Source of the DNA: CAVTWH01 sp963738365
Lineage (GTDB): Bacteria; Actinomycetota; Actinomycetes; Mycobacteriales; Micromonosporaceae
Direction of reading: 5' to 3'
Length of the DNA: 64,000 bases
NCBI GenBank assembly: GCA_963738365.1
Contig: CAVTWH010000007.1
Location: 1,178,001-1,242,000 of the forward strand
The notes beneath the pieces are model-generated. The model was given only the letters and a program-made list of their open reading frames with translations, did not search any database and was not told the origin of the DNA. Positions 56,853 to 64,000 of the stretch are shown in pieces. The position numbers were made by a program, and so were the translations under genes. Numbering within the stretch: the first letter of the stretch is position 1; each line of letters starts with the position of its first letter.

Positions 56853-57608
56853 GTGCGTCCCTTCACCGAGCTCGTCGCGGAAGCGGCGGCGGCCGACGTG
56901 TCCGGTTGGAGCTTCGACTGGCTCGCCGGGCGGGCCACCGAGCAGCGGCCGCCGTGGGGGTATTCGCGGCTGATCGCGCGGCGCCTGCCGGAGGTCGACT
57001 CGGCGCTGGACATCGACACCGGCCGGGGCGAGATCATCGCGGCCGTGCCGGTGCTGCCGCCCCGGATGGTGGTGACCGAGGGCTGGCCGCCGAACCTGGA
57101 CCGGGCCCGGAAGCTGCTGGAGCCGCGCGGCGTCACGGTGGTCCCGGTGGACGCGGGGCAGCCGCTGCCGTTCCCGGACGCCAGCTTCGCCCTGGTGACC
57201 AGCCGGCACCCGGTCACGCCCGACTGGCCGGGCATCGCCCGCGTGCTGGCGCCGGGCGGCGCGTACCTGGCCCAGCATGTCGGGCCGGCGTCGGCGTACG
57301 AGCTGATCGAATGGTTGCGTGGCCCGTTGCCGCGCGGGCAGCTGGCCCGCGACCCGCACCGGGAGGCGGCCGCGGCGCGGGCGGCCGGCCTGGAGATCGT
57401 GGACCTGCGCACCGCCCGGTGCCGGATGGAGTTCCTGGACATCGGCGCCGTGGTCTACACGCTGCGCACCTGCGTCTGGTGGGTACCGGACTTCAGTGTC
57501 GAGCGCTACCACGCCGCCCTGCAGCGGCTGGACGCCCACATCCGGGCGCACGGGGCGTTCGTGGCGCACTCCACCCGTACCCTCATCGAGGCCCGCCGGC
57601 CCGCTTGA
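56853..57608 (+). CDS. Methyltransferase-like protein
   Basis: A 251-aa protein. FTELVAEAAAADVSGWSFDW and PPWGYSRLIARRLPEVDSAL lead into a Rossmann domain with a weakened motif I (ALDIDTGRGEIIAAVP), PNLDRARKLLEPRG, FPDASFALVTSRHPV and VLAPGGAYLAQHVG. The GRGE in place of GxGxG recurs in this actinobacterial group. Substrate unknown. GTG 56853 follows a GATGAT box by 6 nt. The 3' end overlaps the convergent DUF1801 gene by 26 nt. Confidence 0.8.
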   Translation: MRPFTELVAEAAAADVSGWSFDWLAGRATEQRPPWGYSRLIARRLPEVDSALDIDTGRGEIIAAVPVLPPRMVVTEGWPPNLDRARKLLEPRGVTVVPVDAGQPLPFPDASFALVTSRHPVTPDWPGIARVLAPGGAYLAQHVGPASAYELIEWLRGPLPRGQLARDPHREAAAARAAGLEIVDLRTARCRMEFLDIGAVVYTLRTCVWWVPDFSVERYHAALQRLDAHIRAHGAFVAHSTRTLIEARRPA

Positions 57609-57978
57609 GCGCCCGCCAGCCGCCGGCCCGGTTGTTGGCGATGATCTGCCGGAACATCGCCGACAGCGGTCGCGCGGGCACCGTCCCGCCCTGGTACACG
57701 GCCACCGTGCGGGCGGTGGCGTTGTCGTGGCCGGCGGTGATGATGCCGTCCGGGTCGGGAACGATGGCGCCGTCGTAGAGGAACACGTTGACGTGGTCGC
57801 GGGTGGCCAGCAGGGCGCAGATGTTGCCGTCCAGCACGAAGTAGGGCTGAACCGTGCGTTTGATCGTCTCGGTGACCTGCGGGTCGACGGCGTGCACCAG
57901 CTCGCGTACCTCCTGGCAGATGTCCCGCTGCCAGGCAGGTAGGGCATCGAGGTAGGCGTCCACCCGGGGATCGCGCAT
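57583..57978 (-). CDS. DUF1801 protein (YdhG-like)
   Basis: A 131-aa soluble protein of the YdhG/YjbR-like DUF1801 group: VDAYLDALPAWQRDICQEVR, IKRTVQPYFVLDGNICALLA, VNVFLYDGAIVPDPDGI. Function unknown. The ATG lies exactly 6 nt from TACGGT (57985-57990), supporting a leaderless start. Confidence 0.85.
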   Translation of the reverse strand: MRDPRVDAYLDALPAWQRDICQEVRELVHAVDPQVTETIKRTVQPYFVLDGNICALLATRDHVNVFLYDGAIVPDPDGIITAGHDNATARTVAVYQGGTVPARPLSAMFRQIIANNRAGGWRALKRAGGPR

Positions 57979-57984
57979 GCCGCC

Positions 57985-57990
57985 ACCGTA
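57985..57990 (-). promoter_or_regulatory. -10 box TACGGT of a leaderless transcript
   Basis: On the minus strand TACGGT ends 6 nt before the ATG at 57978. Confidence 0.45.
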
Positions 57991-58002
57991 CCCCGCGGGT
58001 GG

Positions 58003-58593
58003 CTATGACAGGTCGAACCGGTGGCAGCGCAGGAAGGCGATGCCGGTGCGGACGGGCTGCCGGCCGGACGGGCCGGTGAGCACGGCGGCGGCCCGGGCCG
58101 CCTCGGTGAGCGAGCCGAACGGGGCGAACGGGAAGTCGTAGATGCGTACCTGTCCGCCGGGGCGCAGCACCCTGGCCAGCTCGGGGACGGCGGCGCCCGG
58201 ATCGTCCCAGTGGTGCAGGCTCAACGACGACACGATCAGGTCGAAGGAGTGGTCCGGGAACGGCAGCCGGGTCACGTCGCCGACCTGGGCGGTGGCCCGG
58301 TCACCCAGTGGTGCCAGGTTGCGCTGGGCGGCGCGGACCATGTCGGGGGACAGGTCGACGCCGGTGAGCCGCAGGTCGGGCCGCAGCGCCGCCAGTTCGA
58401 CCAGCAGGATGCCGGGGCCGGTGCCGACGTCGAGCAGCTGGGCGCCGGGCGGGGCGACCGCGGCGATGTCGGCGGCGAACCGCCGGTACATGCGCCGGAT
58501 CACCCGCCGGGACATCAGGTCGTAGAAGCGGCTGGAGCGGCCCGCGAAGACCTTCGGAAGGTTACGGCGACGGGCATGGATCATTCCGTGCAT
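58003..58593 (-). CDS. Class I SAM-dependent methyltransferase, MarR-linked
   Basis: A 196-aa enzyme. LPKVFAGRSSRFYDLMSRRV then motif I LLDVGTGPGILLVELA, LTGVDLSPDMVRAAQRNL, LPFPDHSFDLIVSSLSLHHW and LARVLRPGGQVRIYDF, the UbiE/menaquinone-type pattern. Divergent from a MarR gene with operator palindromes between them, so expression is probably MarR-controlled and its substrate may be, or be related to, the MarR ligand (inference). Confidence 0.88.
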   Translation of the reverse strand: MHGMIHARRRNLPKVFAGRSSRFYDLMSRRVIRRMYRRFAADIAAVAPPGAQLLDVGTGPGILLVELAALRPDLRLTGVDLSPDMVRAAQRNLAPLGDRATAQVGDVTRLPFPDHSFDLIVSSLSLHHWDDPGAAVPELARVLRPGGQVRIYDFPFAPFGSLTEAARAAAVLTGPSGRQPVRTGIAFLRCHRFDLS

Positions 58594-58608
58594 GGCGGAG
58601 TCCCCTCA

Positions 58609-58662
58609 GTTGTGCAGTACAACTATCAACCCATCGTACGATGGTCAGTTGTGGAGCACAAC
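58609..58662. promoter_or_regulatory. MarR operator cluster in the divergent gap
   Basis: GTTGTGCAGTACAAC (58609-58623, arms GTTGT/ACAAC) and GTTGTGGAGCACAAC (58648-58662, arms GTTGTG/CACAAC) are near-identical dyads flanking a perfect 14-bp palindrome CCATCGTACGATGG (58631-58644). The second dyad covers the first codons of the marR gene. Very likely autoregulation. Confidence 0.7.
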
Positions 58663-59097
58663 CATTCTGAGGCGGAGCAGATCCACACCCTGCTGATGGA
58701 CCTGATCCGGGCGGCCGGGCTGCTCCAGGTGGACCAGGCCGTACCCGGGCACCCGCTGTCCCTGTCGCAGGCGTTCGCCCTGCACGAGCTGGACACCGCG
58801 CAGCCGCCCACCCAGCAGCAGCTGGCCGACCGGCTGCGCCTGGAGAAGAGCAGCGTCAGCCGACTGGTCGCCGACCTGGAACGGGCCGAGCTGGTGACCC
58901 GCGAGCGCGACCCGGACAACCGCCGGCAGTACCGGCTGCGCCTGACCGACCGGGGACGCCGGCTGCACAGCCGGATGGCGACCGCGTTCCACGCCCGCTT
59001 CGAAGGCTGGGCCGGCGAACTGACCGAGGCCGAGCGGGCCGCGCTCATCGGCGGCCTGCCCGCCCTGCTCCGGGCGATCCGCCGGCACCTCGGTTGA
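58651..59097 (+). CDS. MarR-family transcriptional regulator
   Basis: A 148-aa winged-helix regulator. FALHELDTAQPPTQQQLADR, LRLEKSSVSRLVADLERAEL (recognition helix) and VTRERDPDNRRQYRLRLTDR (wing) are classic. GTG 58651 gives a normal-length protein; the operator half-site overlaps it, implying a leaderless or very short-leader transcript. Controls the divergent methyltransferase and itself, by position and operators. Confidence 0.9.
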   Translation: MEHNHSEAEQIHTLLMDLIRAAGLLQVDQAVPGHPLSLSQAFALHELDTAQPPTQQQLADRLRLEKSSVSRLVADLERAELVTRERDPDNRRQYRLRLTDRGRRLHSRMATAFHARFEGWAGELTEAERAALIGGLPALLRAIRRHLG

Positions 59098-59207
59098 CCC
59101 GCCCGCGCCCCGGCCGCCCGGTGCCACCGGGAACACCGCGGTAACCCGGCTGGTGCAGACTCGTTCCGGGGGCGTCCACGGGGACACCCACCCGGGGAAG
59201 GAGCGCC

Positions 59208-59891
59208 GTGACCGACGTCCACCCGCTGGACAATCCCGCGTACGCCGCGCTCACCGGCCCGCACGCGGACTTCGCCGAACGGCGCGGCCGGGCGGTGCGC
59301 TACCCGCCCGAGGTCTCCCCGTTCGCCGCCTTCGCCGACCCCTCCGACCCGCGCGGGTGGGACGACCTCGCGGCGCTGGCCGGACCCGGCACGGTGGTAC
59401 CCCTGGCCGGCGTGAGCGCCGCGCCGCCCGGCTGGGAGGTGCTGGCCACCATCCCCGGCGTGCAGCTCGTCGACGACGGCGTGCCGGCGGTACCCGACGC
59501 CGAGGCGCTCCGGCTCGGCCCCGACGACGTGCCCGGAATGCTCGACCTGGTGGCCCGTACCCGACCCGGCCCGTTCGGGCCGCGGACCGTCGAACTCGGC
59601 GGCTACCTGGGTATCCGACGGGCCGGCGCGCTGGTGGCCATGGCCGGCGAACGGATGCGCCCACCCGGGTGGACCGAGATCAGCGCCGTCTGCACCGATC
59701 CCGGCTTCCGCGGCCAGGGCCTCGCCGCCCGGCTGATCGGCGCCGTGGCGGCCGGCATCCGGCAGCGCGGGGACACCCCGTTCCTGCACGCGGCGGCCGA
59801 CAACACCGACGCCATCCGGCTCTACCACCGGCTCGGCTTCGCGCTGCGGCGGACCACCACGTTCCTGGTGACCCGCGTCCCCGTCGGCTGA
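59208..59891 (+). CDS. GNAT acetyltransferase (FR47-like)
   Basis: A 227-aa protein. The N-terminal half is a divergent GNAT-like domain (AFADPSDPRGWDDLAALAGP). The C-terminal FR47-like half has AEALRLGPDDVPGMLDLVAR, TEISAVCTDPGFRGQGLAAR with the acetyl-CoA loop RGQGLAARL, and IRLYHRLGFALRRT. Substrate unknown. GTG 59208 follows GGAAGGAG. Confidence 0.88.
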   Translation: MTDVHPLDNPAYAALTGPHADFAERRGRAVRYPPEVSPFAAFADPSDPRGWDDLAALAGPGTVVPLAGVSAAPPGWEVLATIPGVQLVDDGVPAVPDAEALRLGPDDVPGMLDLVARTRPGPFGPRTVELGGYLGIRRAGALVAMAGERMRPPGWTEISAVCTDPGFRGQGLAARLIGAVAAGIRQRGDTPFLHAAADNTDAIRLYHRLGFALRRTTTFLVTRVPVG

Positions 59892-59939
59892 CAGCGGCGC
59901 GCCGCCTGAGGTCCCGGCCGGCTGGCGCCGGTCGCCCCG

Positions 59940-60644
59940 TCAGCCGGCCGGGCGGGGCGCACCATCCGGTAGCCCCCGGCGCAGCGCGACGTTCTCCACC
60001 AGCGTGTACGCGGCACTGGTGAGCACGTACAGCCCGGCGGCCAGCGGCACGAACGCAGCGCTGACCACCGTGAGGTACGGCGCCCAGCGGATCAGCCCGG
60101 CGGCCGGTCCGGACGGCGCCGGACCGGGCAGCGCAGCGGCCATCCGGACAGCGCGCCGGGCGCTGAGCCAGGCCACCAGGGCCACGGCGGCCAGCAGCAC
60201 GCCGAACACCCACCACTGGCCGGGCGCCGCACCGGCCAGCCGGGTGGACAGCGCCACGCCGAACAGCGACCGGCCGGCCCCGTGCAGACCCGCGGCCGCG
60301 CGGTAGAGCAGCAGGAACGCCGGTGCCTGGGCGAGCGTGGGGAGCAGCCCGGCGACCGGGGAGACGCCGGCCGCCCGGTGCAGCGCGCCGACTTCGGTGG
60401 CGAACCGGGCCGGATCCGTGCCGTGCCGCTCGCGCAGCCTGGCCAGCTGCGGGGCGAGCCGTAGCCGGGCCCGCTCGCCGCGTACCGCGCGGCGGGTCAG
60501 CGGGTGCAGCGCGAGGCGGACCGCGACGGTGAGGACGACGACGGCGGCCGCCGCGCCGCCGACCGGGTGCAGCGCGGTGACGAGCTGGTCGAGGAGGGCG
60601 GACGCGGCGGTGCAGGCGCCGGCGAACGGCGCGAAGGCGAGCAT
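59940..60644 (-). CDS. YidC/Oxa1-family membrane insertase paralogue
   Basis: A 234-aa polytopic membrane protein with five helices. LTVAVRLALHPLTRRAVRGE includes the conserved hydrophilic-groove arginine; LGPAPS-like and VSPVAGLLPTLAQAPAFLLL fit the YidC core. It is shorter than the housekeeping YidC and lacks its tail, so it is an accessory paralogue. Encoded downstream of a DUF6412 gene in the same direction. Confidence 0.86.
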   Translation of the reverse strand: MLAFAPFAGACTAASALLDQLVTALHPVGGAAAAVVVLTVAVRLALHPLTRRAVRGERARLRLAPQLARLRERHGTDPARFATEVGALHRAAGVSPVAGLLPTLAQAPAFLLLYRAAAGLHGAGRSLFGVALSTRLAGAAPGQWWVFGVLLAAVALVAWLSARRAVRMAAALPGPAPSGPAAGLIRWAPYLTVVSAAFVPLAAGLYVLTSAAYTLVENVALRRGLPDGAPRPAG

Positions 60645-60822
60645 GGTGACGGACTCCTTGGCGGGAGGGCGCAGCAGAACGGGAAGTGGCGGCGCGACGG
60701 CCGCGCGCGAGCCGTCGGACGGCTCGGTGCTGTGTCAGCGACCCGGCGACGTCATCCGCGCGCGACGCCCGCGCCCGGCGCGGGCCGGCGGCGGGCTGAG
60801 CGGTGCGGTGGACGTGGCGGGT

Positions 60823-61125
60823 TCAGTGGGCCAGGGAGAGCGCGCCGGGGGCCCGGGGCCGGGGCCGGCCGGCGGCGTCCGGGTCGGTGGTGCGGGGCGG
60901 GTGGACGCGGCGGATCCGGGCGCGGGCGCTGACCGACCGGGCACCGGCCAGCGCACCGGCTGGTACGACGCCGTCGAGCACCCGCACGGCGAGCAGCACG
61001 GCGGCTGCGAAGACCACGGCGGAGAGCGCCGCACCACCGGCGAGGCCGGGCGGAGCGGTCAGGCCGCCCAGCGTGGCGGCGGCGGCGACCAGCGCCGCCC
61101 ACACCGCGATCGCCCGTTGCGACAT
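60823..61125 (-). CDS. DUF6412 membrane protein
   Basis: A 100-aa protein with two helices (IAVWAALVAAAATLGGL and ALSAVVFAAAVLLAVRVL), a small charged region and a Pro/Arg tail. DUF6412 genes are regularly adjacent to YidC-like insertases in actinobacteria, as here. Function unknown. The ATG at 61125 is 7 nt from TACGCT. The 178-nt gap to the insertase gene holds nothing else recognisable. Confidence 0.78.
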   Translation of the reverse strand: MSQRAIAVWAALVAAAATLGGLTAPPGLAGGAALSAVVFAAAVLLAVRVLDGVVPAGALAGARSVSARARIRRVHPPRTTDPDAAGRPRPRAPGALSLAH

Positions 61126-61193
61126 GTGCCTCAGCGTAGCGCCGCCGCGCACGTCGCAGGAGCCTGCGCGGCCGCCCCGGACGCGGAAGCCTG

Positions 61194-61622
61194 CTACAGG
61201 CCGGACGGGGCGGAGTAGATGGCGCTGGCGAACTCGGCCAGCTTGTCCGGGGTGAGGTGGGTGGCCAGGTCGGCTTCGCTGATCATGCCGACCAGTTGGT
61301 GCCCCTCCACCACCGGCAGGCGCCGGATCAGGTGCGCCTCCATCAGCGCGAGTACCTCGTCGGTGTCCGCGTCGGCGTCGATCCAGACGAGGTCGCCTTC
61401 GCACATCTGGGCCGCGGTGGTACTGGCCGGGTCGCGGCCGATGGCGAGGCAGTTCACCACGATGTCACGGTCGGTGATGATGCCCTTGAGTCGGTCGTCG
61501 TCCCCGCAGACGGGCAGCGATCCGACGTTGTGTTCGCGCATGAGCTGCGCGGCGCGGTCGAGGGTTTCGTGCTCCGGGACGCACTCGACGCCCGCGTGCA
61601 TGATGTTCCGTGCGTTCGTCAT
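61194..61622 (-). CDS. Tandem-CBS-domain protein
   Basis: A 142-aa soluble protein consisting of two CBS repeats: DRAAQLMREHNVGSLPVCGD with GIITDRDIVVNCLA, and TDEVLALMEAHLIRRLPVVE with GMISEADLATHL. A Bateman module without a catalytic partner, expected to bind an adenine nucleotide. Widely seen in actinobacteria (dormancy-type stress genes). ATG at 61622. Confidence 0.9.
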   Translation of the reverse strand: MTNARNIMHAGVECVPEHETLDRAAQLMREHNVGSLPVCGDDDRLKGIITDRDIVVNCLAIGRDPASTTAAQMCEGDLVWIDADADTDEVLALMEAHLIRRLPVVEGHQLVGMISEADLATHLTPDKLAEFASAIYSAPSGL

Positions 61623-61734
61623 GCCCCGATCGTGCCCGCCCGGGGGCCTGCTGCGCCGGAACTCCGGCCAATTGCGTGCGGCCGCCGGTCGCGGGCCGGT
61701 GCGTGGGTACACCGGCCCGCGAGCTCTGGGTGCC

Positions 61735-62883
61735 TCAGCTGCTGCAGGCGACGCCGTTGAGGGCGAATCCGGTCGGGGCGGCGGTGTTGCCGGTGTGGTT
61801 GGCCTGGTAGCCGATGCTGGTCGAGCCACCGGCGCCGATGGTGCTGTTGTAGCCGGCGTTGGTCGCCGTCACCTGGCCGCTGGCTGGGCTGTAGGTGGCG
61901 TTCCAGCCACCGACGATGGTCTGGCCGCCGGCCAGGGTGAAGGTCAGTCGCCAGTTGCTGACCGTCGACCCGCCGGTGTTGGTGATGGTGATGTTGTTGG
62001 TCAGCCCGGTGTTCCAGGCGCTGACCGACGAGCTGACCCGGCAGCCGGAGCCGCCCGGCGGCGGCGAGCTGGCGGCCGGCGAGCTGGCGGCGGGCGAGCT
62101 GGGGGCCGGCGAGCTGGGTGCGGGGCTGCTGGGCGTCGGGCTGCTCGGCCGCACCGAGGGCGACTGGCTCTGCGGCGGCGGGCTGTTGCCGTCCGGGGCG
62201 ACCGCCCGGCCGGTGCTCGGCGAGATCATGCCGGCGCACAGTCCGCGGCTGGCCAGGCCGGCCGCGATCTGCGGGATGGCCTGCACGGTGTTGGCCGGCC
62301 AGTCGTGCATGAGGATGACCTGGCCGTTGGTGAGCCGGCCGTTGGCCGCCACGATGGACGAGACGCTGGCGCCGTTCCAGTCCTGCGAGTCGACGTCCCA
62401 GATGATTTCGGTCAGCCCGTACTGGGCCTCCACCGACTTGAGCGTCGAGTTGGTCTCGCCGTACGGCGGCCGGAACAGTTTCGGCGCCGTCCCGGTGATC
62501 TGGCGGATGGCGTTCTGGGTGTTGCCGATCTCGGTGTTCATCTGGGACGTGCTCAGCTGGGTCATGTGCGGGTGGTCCCAGCTGTGGTTGCCGATCCACA
62601 TGCCGGCGGCGGCGGTCGCCTGGACCAGCGACGGGTTGGGCTGGGCGTTCTGGCCCTCGTCGAAGAAGGTGGCCCGCATGCCGGCCGACTTGAGGGCGTT
62701 GAGCAGGTTCTGGGTGTTGCCCGGGGTGGGGCCGTCGTCGAAGGTGATGCCGACGTACCCGTTGCAGGTGGCGGCCTGCGACGATGGCGCGGCCAGCGCG
62801 ACCGCCGCGACGGTACCGACCGCGGCGGCTGCGAGCGTCACCGCGCTGGCCAGGACTTTCCTGGTGATGCGTGTGGAAGGCAT
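61735..62883 (-). CDS. Secreted polysaccharide deacetylase (CE4) with CBM2
   Basis: A 382-aa exported enzyme. The signal peptide is about 1-37 (VLASAVTLAAAAVGTVAAVA, cleavage near SSQAA). The CE4 domain has motif 1 TFDDGPTPGN, motif 2 NHSWDHPHM with HxxxH metal ligands, motif 3 RPPYGE, motif 4 DVDSQDW and motif 5 ILMHDW, all intact. A Ser/Pro linker built of SSPAP units, then a family 2 cellulose-binding module (GCRVSSSVSAWNTGLTNNIT ... FALNGVACSS). Likely acetylxylan or chitin-type deacetylase acting outside the cell on plant or fungal polymer. Confidence 0.94.
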   Translation of the reverse strand: MPSTRITRKVLASAVTLAAAAVGTVAAVALAAPSSQAATCNGYVGITFDDGPTPGNTQNLLNALKSAGMRATFFDEGQNAQPNPSLVQATAAAGMWIGNHSWDHPHMTQLSTSQMNTEIGNTQNAIRQITGTAPKLFRPPYGETNSTLKSVEAQYGLTEIIWDVDSQDWNGASVSSIVAANGRLTNGQVILMHDWPANTVQAIPQIAAGLASRGLCAGMISPSTGRAVAPDGNSPPPQSQSPSVRPSSPTPSSPAPSSPAPSSPAASSPAASSPPPGGSGCRVSSSVSAWNTGLTNNITITNTGGSTVSNWRLTFTLAGGQTIVGGWNATYSPASGQVTATNAGYNSTIGAGGSTSIGYQANHTGNTAAPTGFALNGVACSS

Positions 62884-63251
62884 TGCCTCTCCTCGGGTGC
62901 GGCCGATGGCCGCCGGGGTTGCGCATTCGGCGGTGTCGGCTGGGTCTAACGGGGGACGGCGGTACGTGGCCGGCTGCCGCTACCCGGCGGGGATGCCCGT
63001 GGTGCCCGCCGGTGCGGAAGGGTGATGGCCGGAGGACATTGAAACATTCGGAACTATCGTCGGACAAGTTTCGAAGAGGGCTGTCCTCAGTGGTTGGCTT
63101 CCGGACCGGCCGGGTGGGGATATCGGCAGATCACCGACGGGAACCGCGCGATACGTCCGGCGCGGCGGCTTCGACAAAACCCGAAAGTTACCGGTCCACG
63201 CCGGCCGGACCGGGCGCGGACCGGCACGGTGGCGAGGCGGATGGACGCGCC
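62884..63251. other. Upstream region of the deacetylase gene
   Basis: No gene supported. On the minus strand there are half-sites resembling the GAAAnTTTC element used by some actinobacterial polysaccharidase repressors: CGAAACTTGTC near 63060-63074 and GAATGTTTC near 63040-63048, plus CCCGAAAGTTACCGG at 63178-63192 on the plus strand. None is a full palindrome, so this is only suggestive. Confidence 0.3.
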
Positions 63252-63539
63252 TCAGTCCCGGATGGTCAGCCGGATCGACACCGTGTCGCCCAACTCCACC
63301 CGCTCCGCCCGGCGCACGTCGGTCCGCACCGGCACCAGGTAGCGGCCGTCCTTGGGGAACAGCGAGGTGCGCCAGGCGGTGTCACCGATCCGGGCGGTCG
63401 CCGGGATGCAGCCCCAGCCGTAGCTGACCATCGGCGCGGCGGCGGCGATGTCCCGACACTGCTCGTCCGGGACGGTCACGAAGTGCCAGGGCGCGGGCCC
63501 GCGCCAGAACCAGATCTCGCCGCTGAACCGCAGCTCCAT
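63252..63539 (-). CDS. DUF1905 protein
   Basis: A 95-aa beta-barrel-type protein: MELRFSGEIWFWRGPAPWHF, CRDIAAAAPMVSYGWGCIPA, TSLFPKDGRYLVPVRTDVRR, LGDTVSIRLTI, the DUF1905 order. Function unknown. The ATG lies 6 nt from TATAGT, supporting a leaderless start. Confidence 0.9.
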   Translation of the reverse strand: MELRFSGEIWFWRGPAPWHFVTVPDEQCRDIAAAAPMVSYGWGCIPATARIGDTAWRTSLFPKDGRYLVPVRTDVRRAERVELGDTVSIRLTIRD

Positions 63540-63545
63540 CCGGCC

Positions 63546-63551
63546 ACTATA
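63546..63551 (-). promoter_or_regulatory. -10 box TATAGT of a leaderless transcript
   Basis: On the minus strand TATAGT ends 6 nt before the ATG at 63539. Confidence 0.55.
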
Positions 63552-63847
63552 GGTACCACCGGCCACGTCGGCCGGGCCGCCGCAAACCGTCGACCGGAGT
63601 GCCCGAACCCGCTCCGGCGGCATCGGCCCAGCGCCTACCATGGTGCTCGCACCTGTTGCAGCGCACCGCCGTCCGGCAGGCGCGACGATTCCGCGCGTGA
63701 GCCACGCAGCTCTTCCCTTCGACGCTCGGGGTACGGCCGCGCCGGCTCTCCGCGCCCGTGCCCGGCGCATGACCGGGACCGGACGACGACGTCCGCACCC
63801 GCGTACCGGCAACGATCCACTCCGCGAAGGAGCGAGGTGTTCCGCGC
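63552..63847. other. Intergenic region before the VOC gene
   Basis: Open frames here are short, overlapping and Arg-rich on both strands; none is convincing. A purine-rich stretch GAAGGAGCGAGG about 10-20 nt before the next ATG is probably its ribosome site. Confidence 0.5.
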
Positions 63848-64000
63848 ATGGACTTCAGACTCGAGGTCGTCGTCCTTCCCGTCACCGACGTCGACCGGGC
63901 CAGGCGGTTCTACGAGGCGCTGGGCTGGCGGCTGGACGCCGAGTTCGCCGCCGGCGACTTCCGGTTGGTGCAGCTGACCCCGCCCGGCTCCGGGTGCTCG
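63848..64000 (+). CDS. VOC/glyoxalase-family protein (3' end cut by window edge)
   Basis: 51 codons visible. VVVLPVTDVDRARRFYEALG is the beta-alpha start of the VOC fold (VxDvdrA..FYe.lGw), followed by FRLVQLTPPGSG. The remainder is outside the window, so metal ligands and substrate cannot be judged. Confidence 0.85.
   Translation, partial: MDFRLEVVVLPVTDVDRARRFYEALGWRLDAEFAAGDFRLVQLTPPGSGCS

Overview
The window reads as chromosome of a high-GC actinomycete, most likely a member of the Micromonosporaceae or a close relative. The grounds are a very GC-rich background with GC-biased third codon positions, frequent GTG starts, ATGA/GTGA gene overlaps, and a typical actinobacterial family set: DUF3040, DUF6879, DUF6412 and DUF6529 proteins, a mycothiol-type TIGR03086 protein, a GlgE maltosyltransferase, a DUF3516 helicase and secreted CBM2-bearing proteins. 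No tRNA, rRNA, CRISPR array, integrase or transposase was recognised.

Layout. 1-3725: a Ser/Thr kinase with an extracellular cellulose-binding-like domain (cut by the window edge), then a minus-strand operon of truncated haemoglobin, flavohaemoglobin and a DivIVA-like protein. 4159-5383: small DUF2203 and membrane genes. 6150-12726: an unusual plus-strand cluster of an EgtD-like methyltransferase, a second large methyltransferase, a 941-residue STAND-type NTPase with a helical toroid-like C-terminus, a translationally coupled small membrane protein and an RBBP9-like hydrolase. This is the best candidate for an undescribed system. 12758-17433: housekeeping genes (DUF3040, pentapeptide repeat, methyltransferase, MOSC, ferritin-like, secreted coiled-coil peptidoglycan-type protein).

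17442-34749: a nearly complete glycogen/alpha-glucan/trehalose block. GlgC makes ADP-glucose and GlgM makes maltose-1-phosphate. TreS and maltokinase (Mak) make maltose-1-phosphate from trehalose, and GlgE polymerises it. GlgX debranches. TreY and TreZ return glucan to trehalose. A further GH13 glucosidase is included. glgB is not in the window.

34750-43640: an accessory segment of visibly lower GC placed directly after treZ. It ends in a decayed second copy of the treZ 3' end and a decayed copy of the 3' end of the gene that follows at 43719. It carries a DUF6879 pseudogene and an intact DUF6879 gene, a NADAR protein, a D-amino-acid-oxidase-like enzyme and an HTH/TPR regulator on the minus strand, and an amino-acid/amide permease, a formamidase-type amidase, a GPP34 protein and two small unknowns on the plus strand.

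43719-64000: core-like genes. They include a Ski2-like DUF3516 helicase; a type I DAHP synthase preceded by a leaderless Tyr-Trp-Phe leader peptide and an attenuator; a pterin dehydratase-VOC fusion; a TetR-ABC exporter operon with two tandem operators; a collapsed kdpDE relic; a MarR/methyltransferase divergent pair with palindromic operators; a YidC-like insertase with DUF6412; a CBS protein; a secreted CE4-CBM2 deacetylase; and a partial VOC protein. Many starts lie 5-7 nt after a TANNNT-like -10 box, so leaderless transcription appears common and was used to choose several starts.
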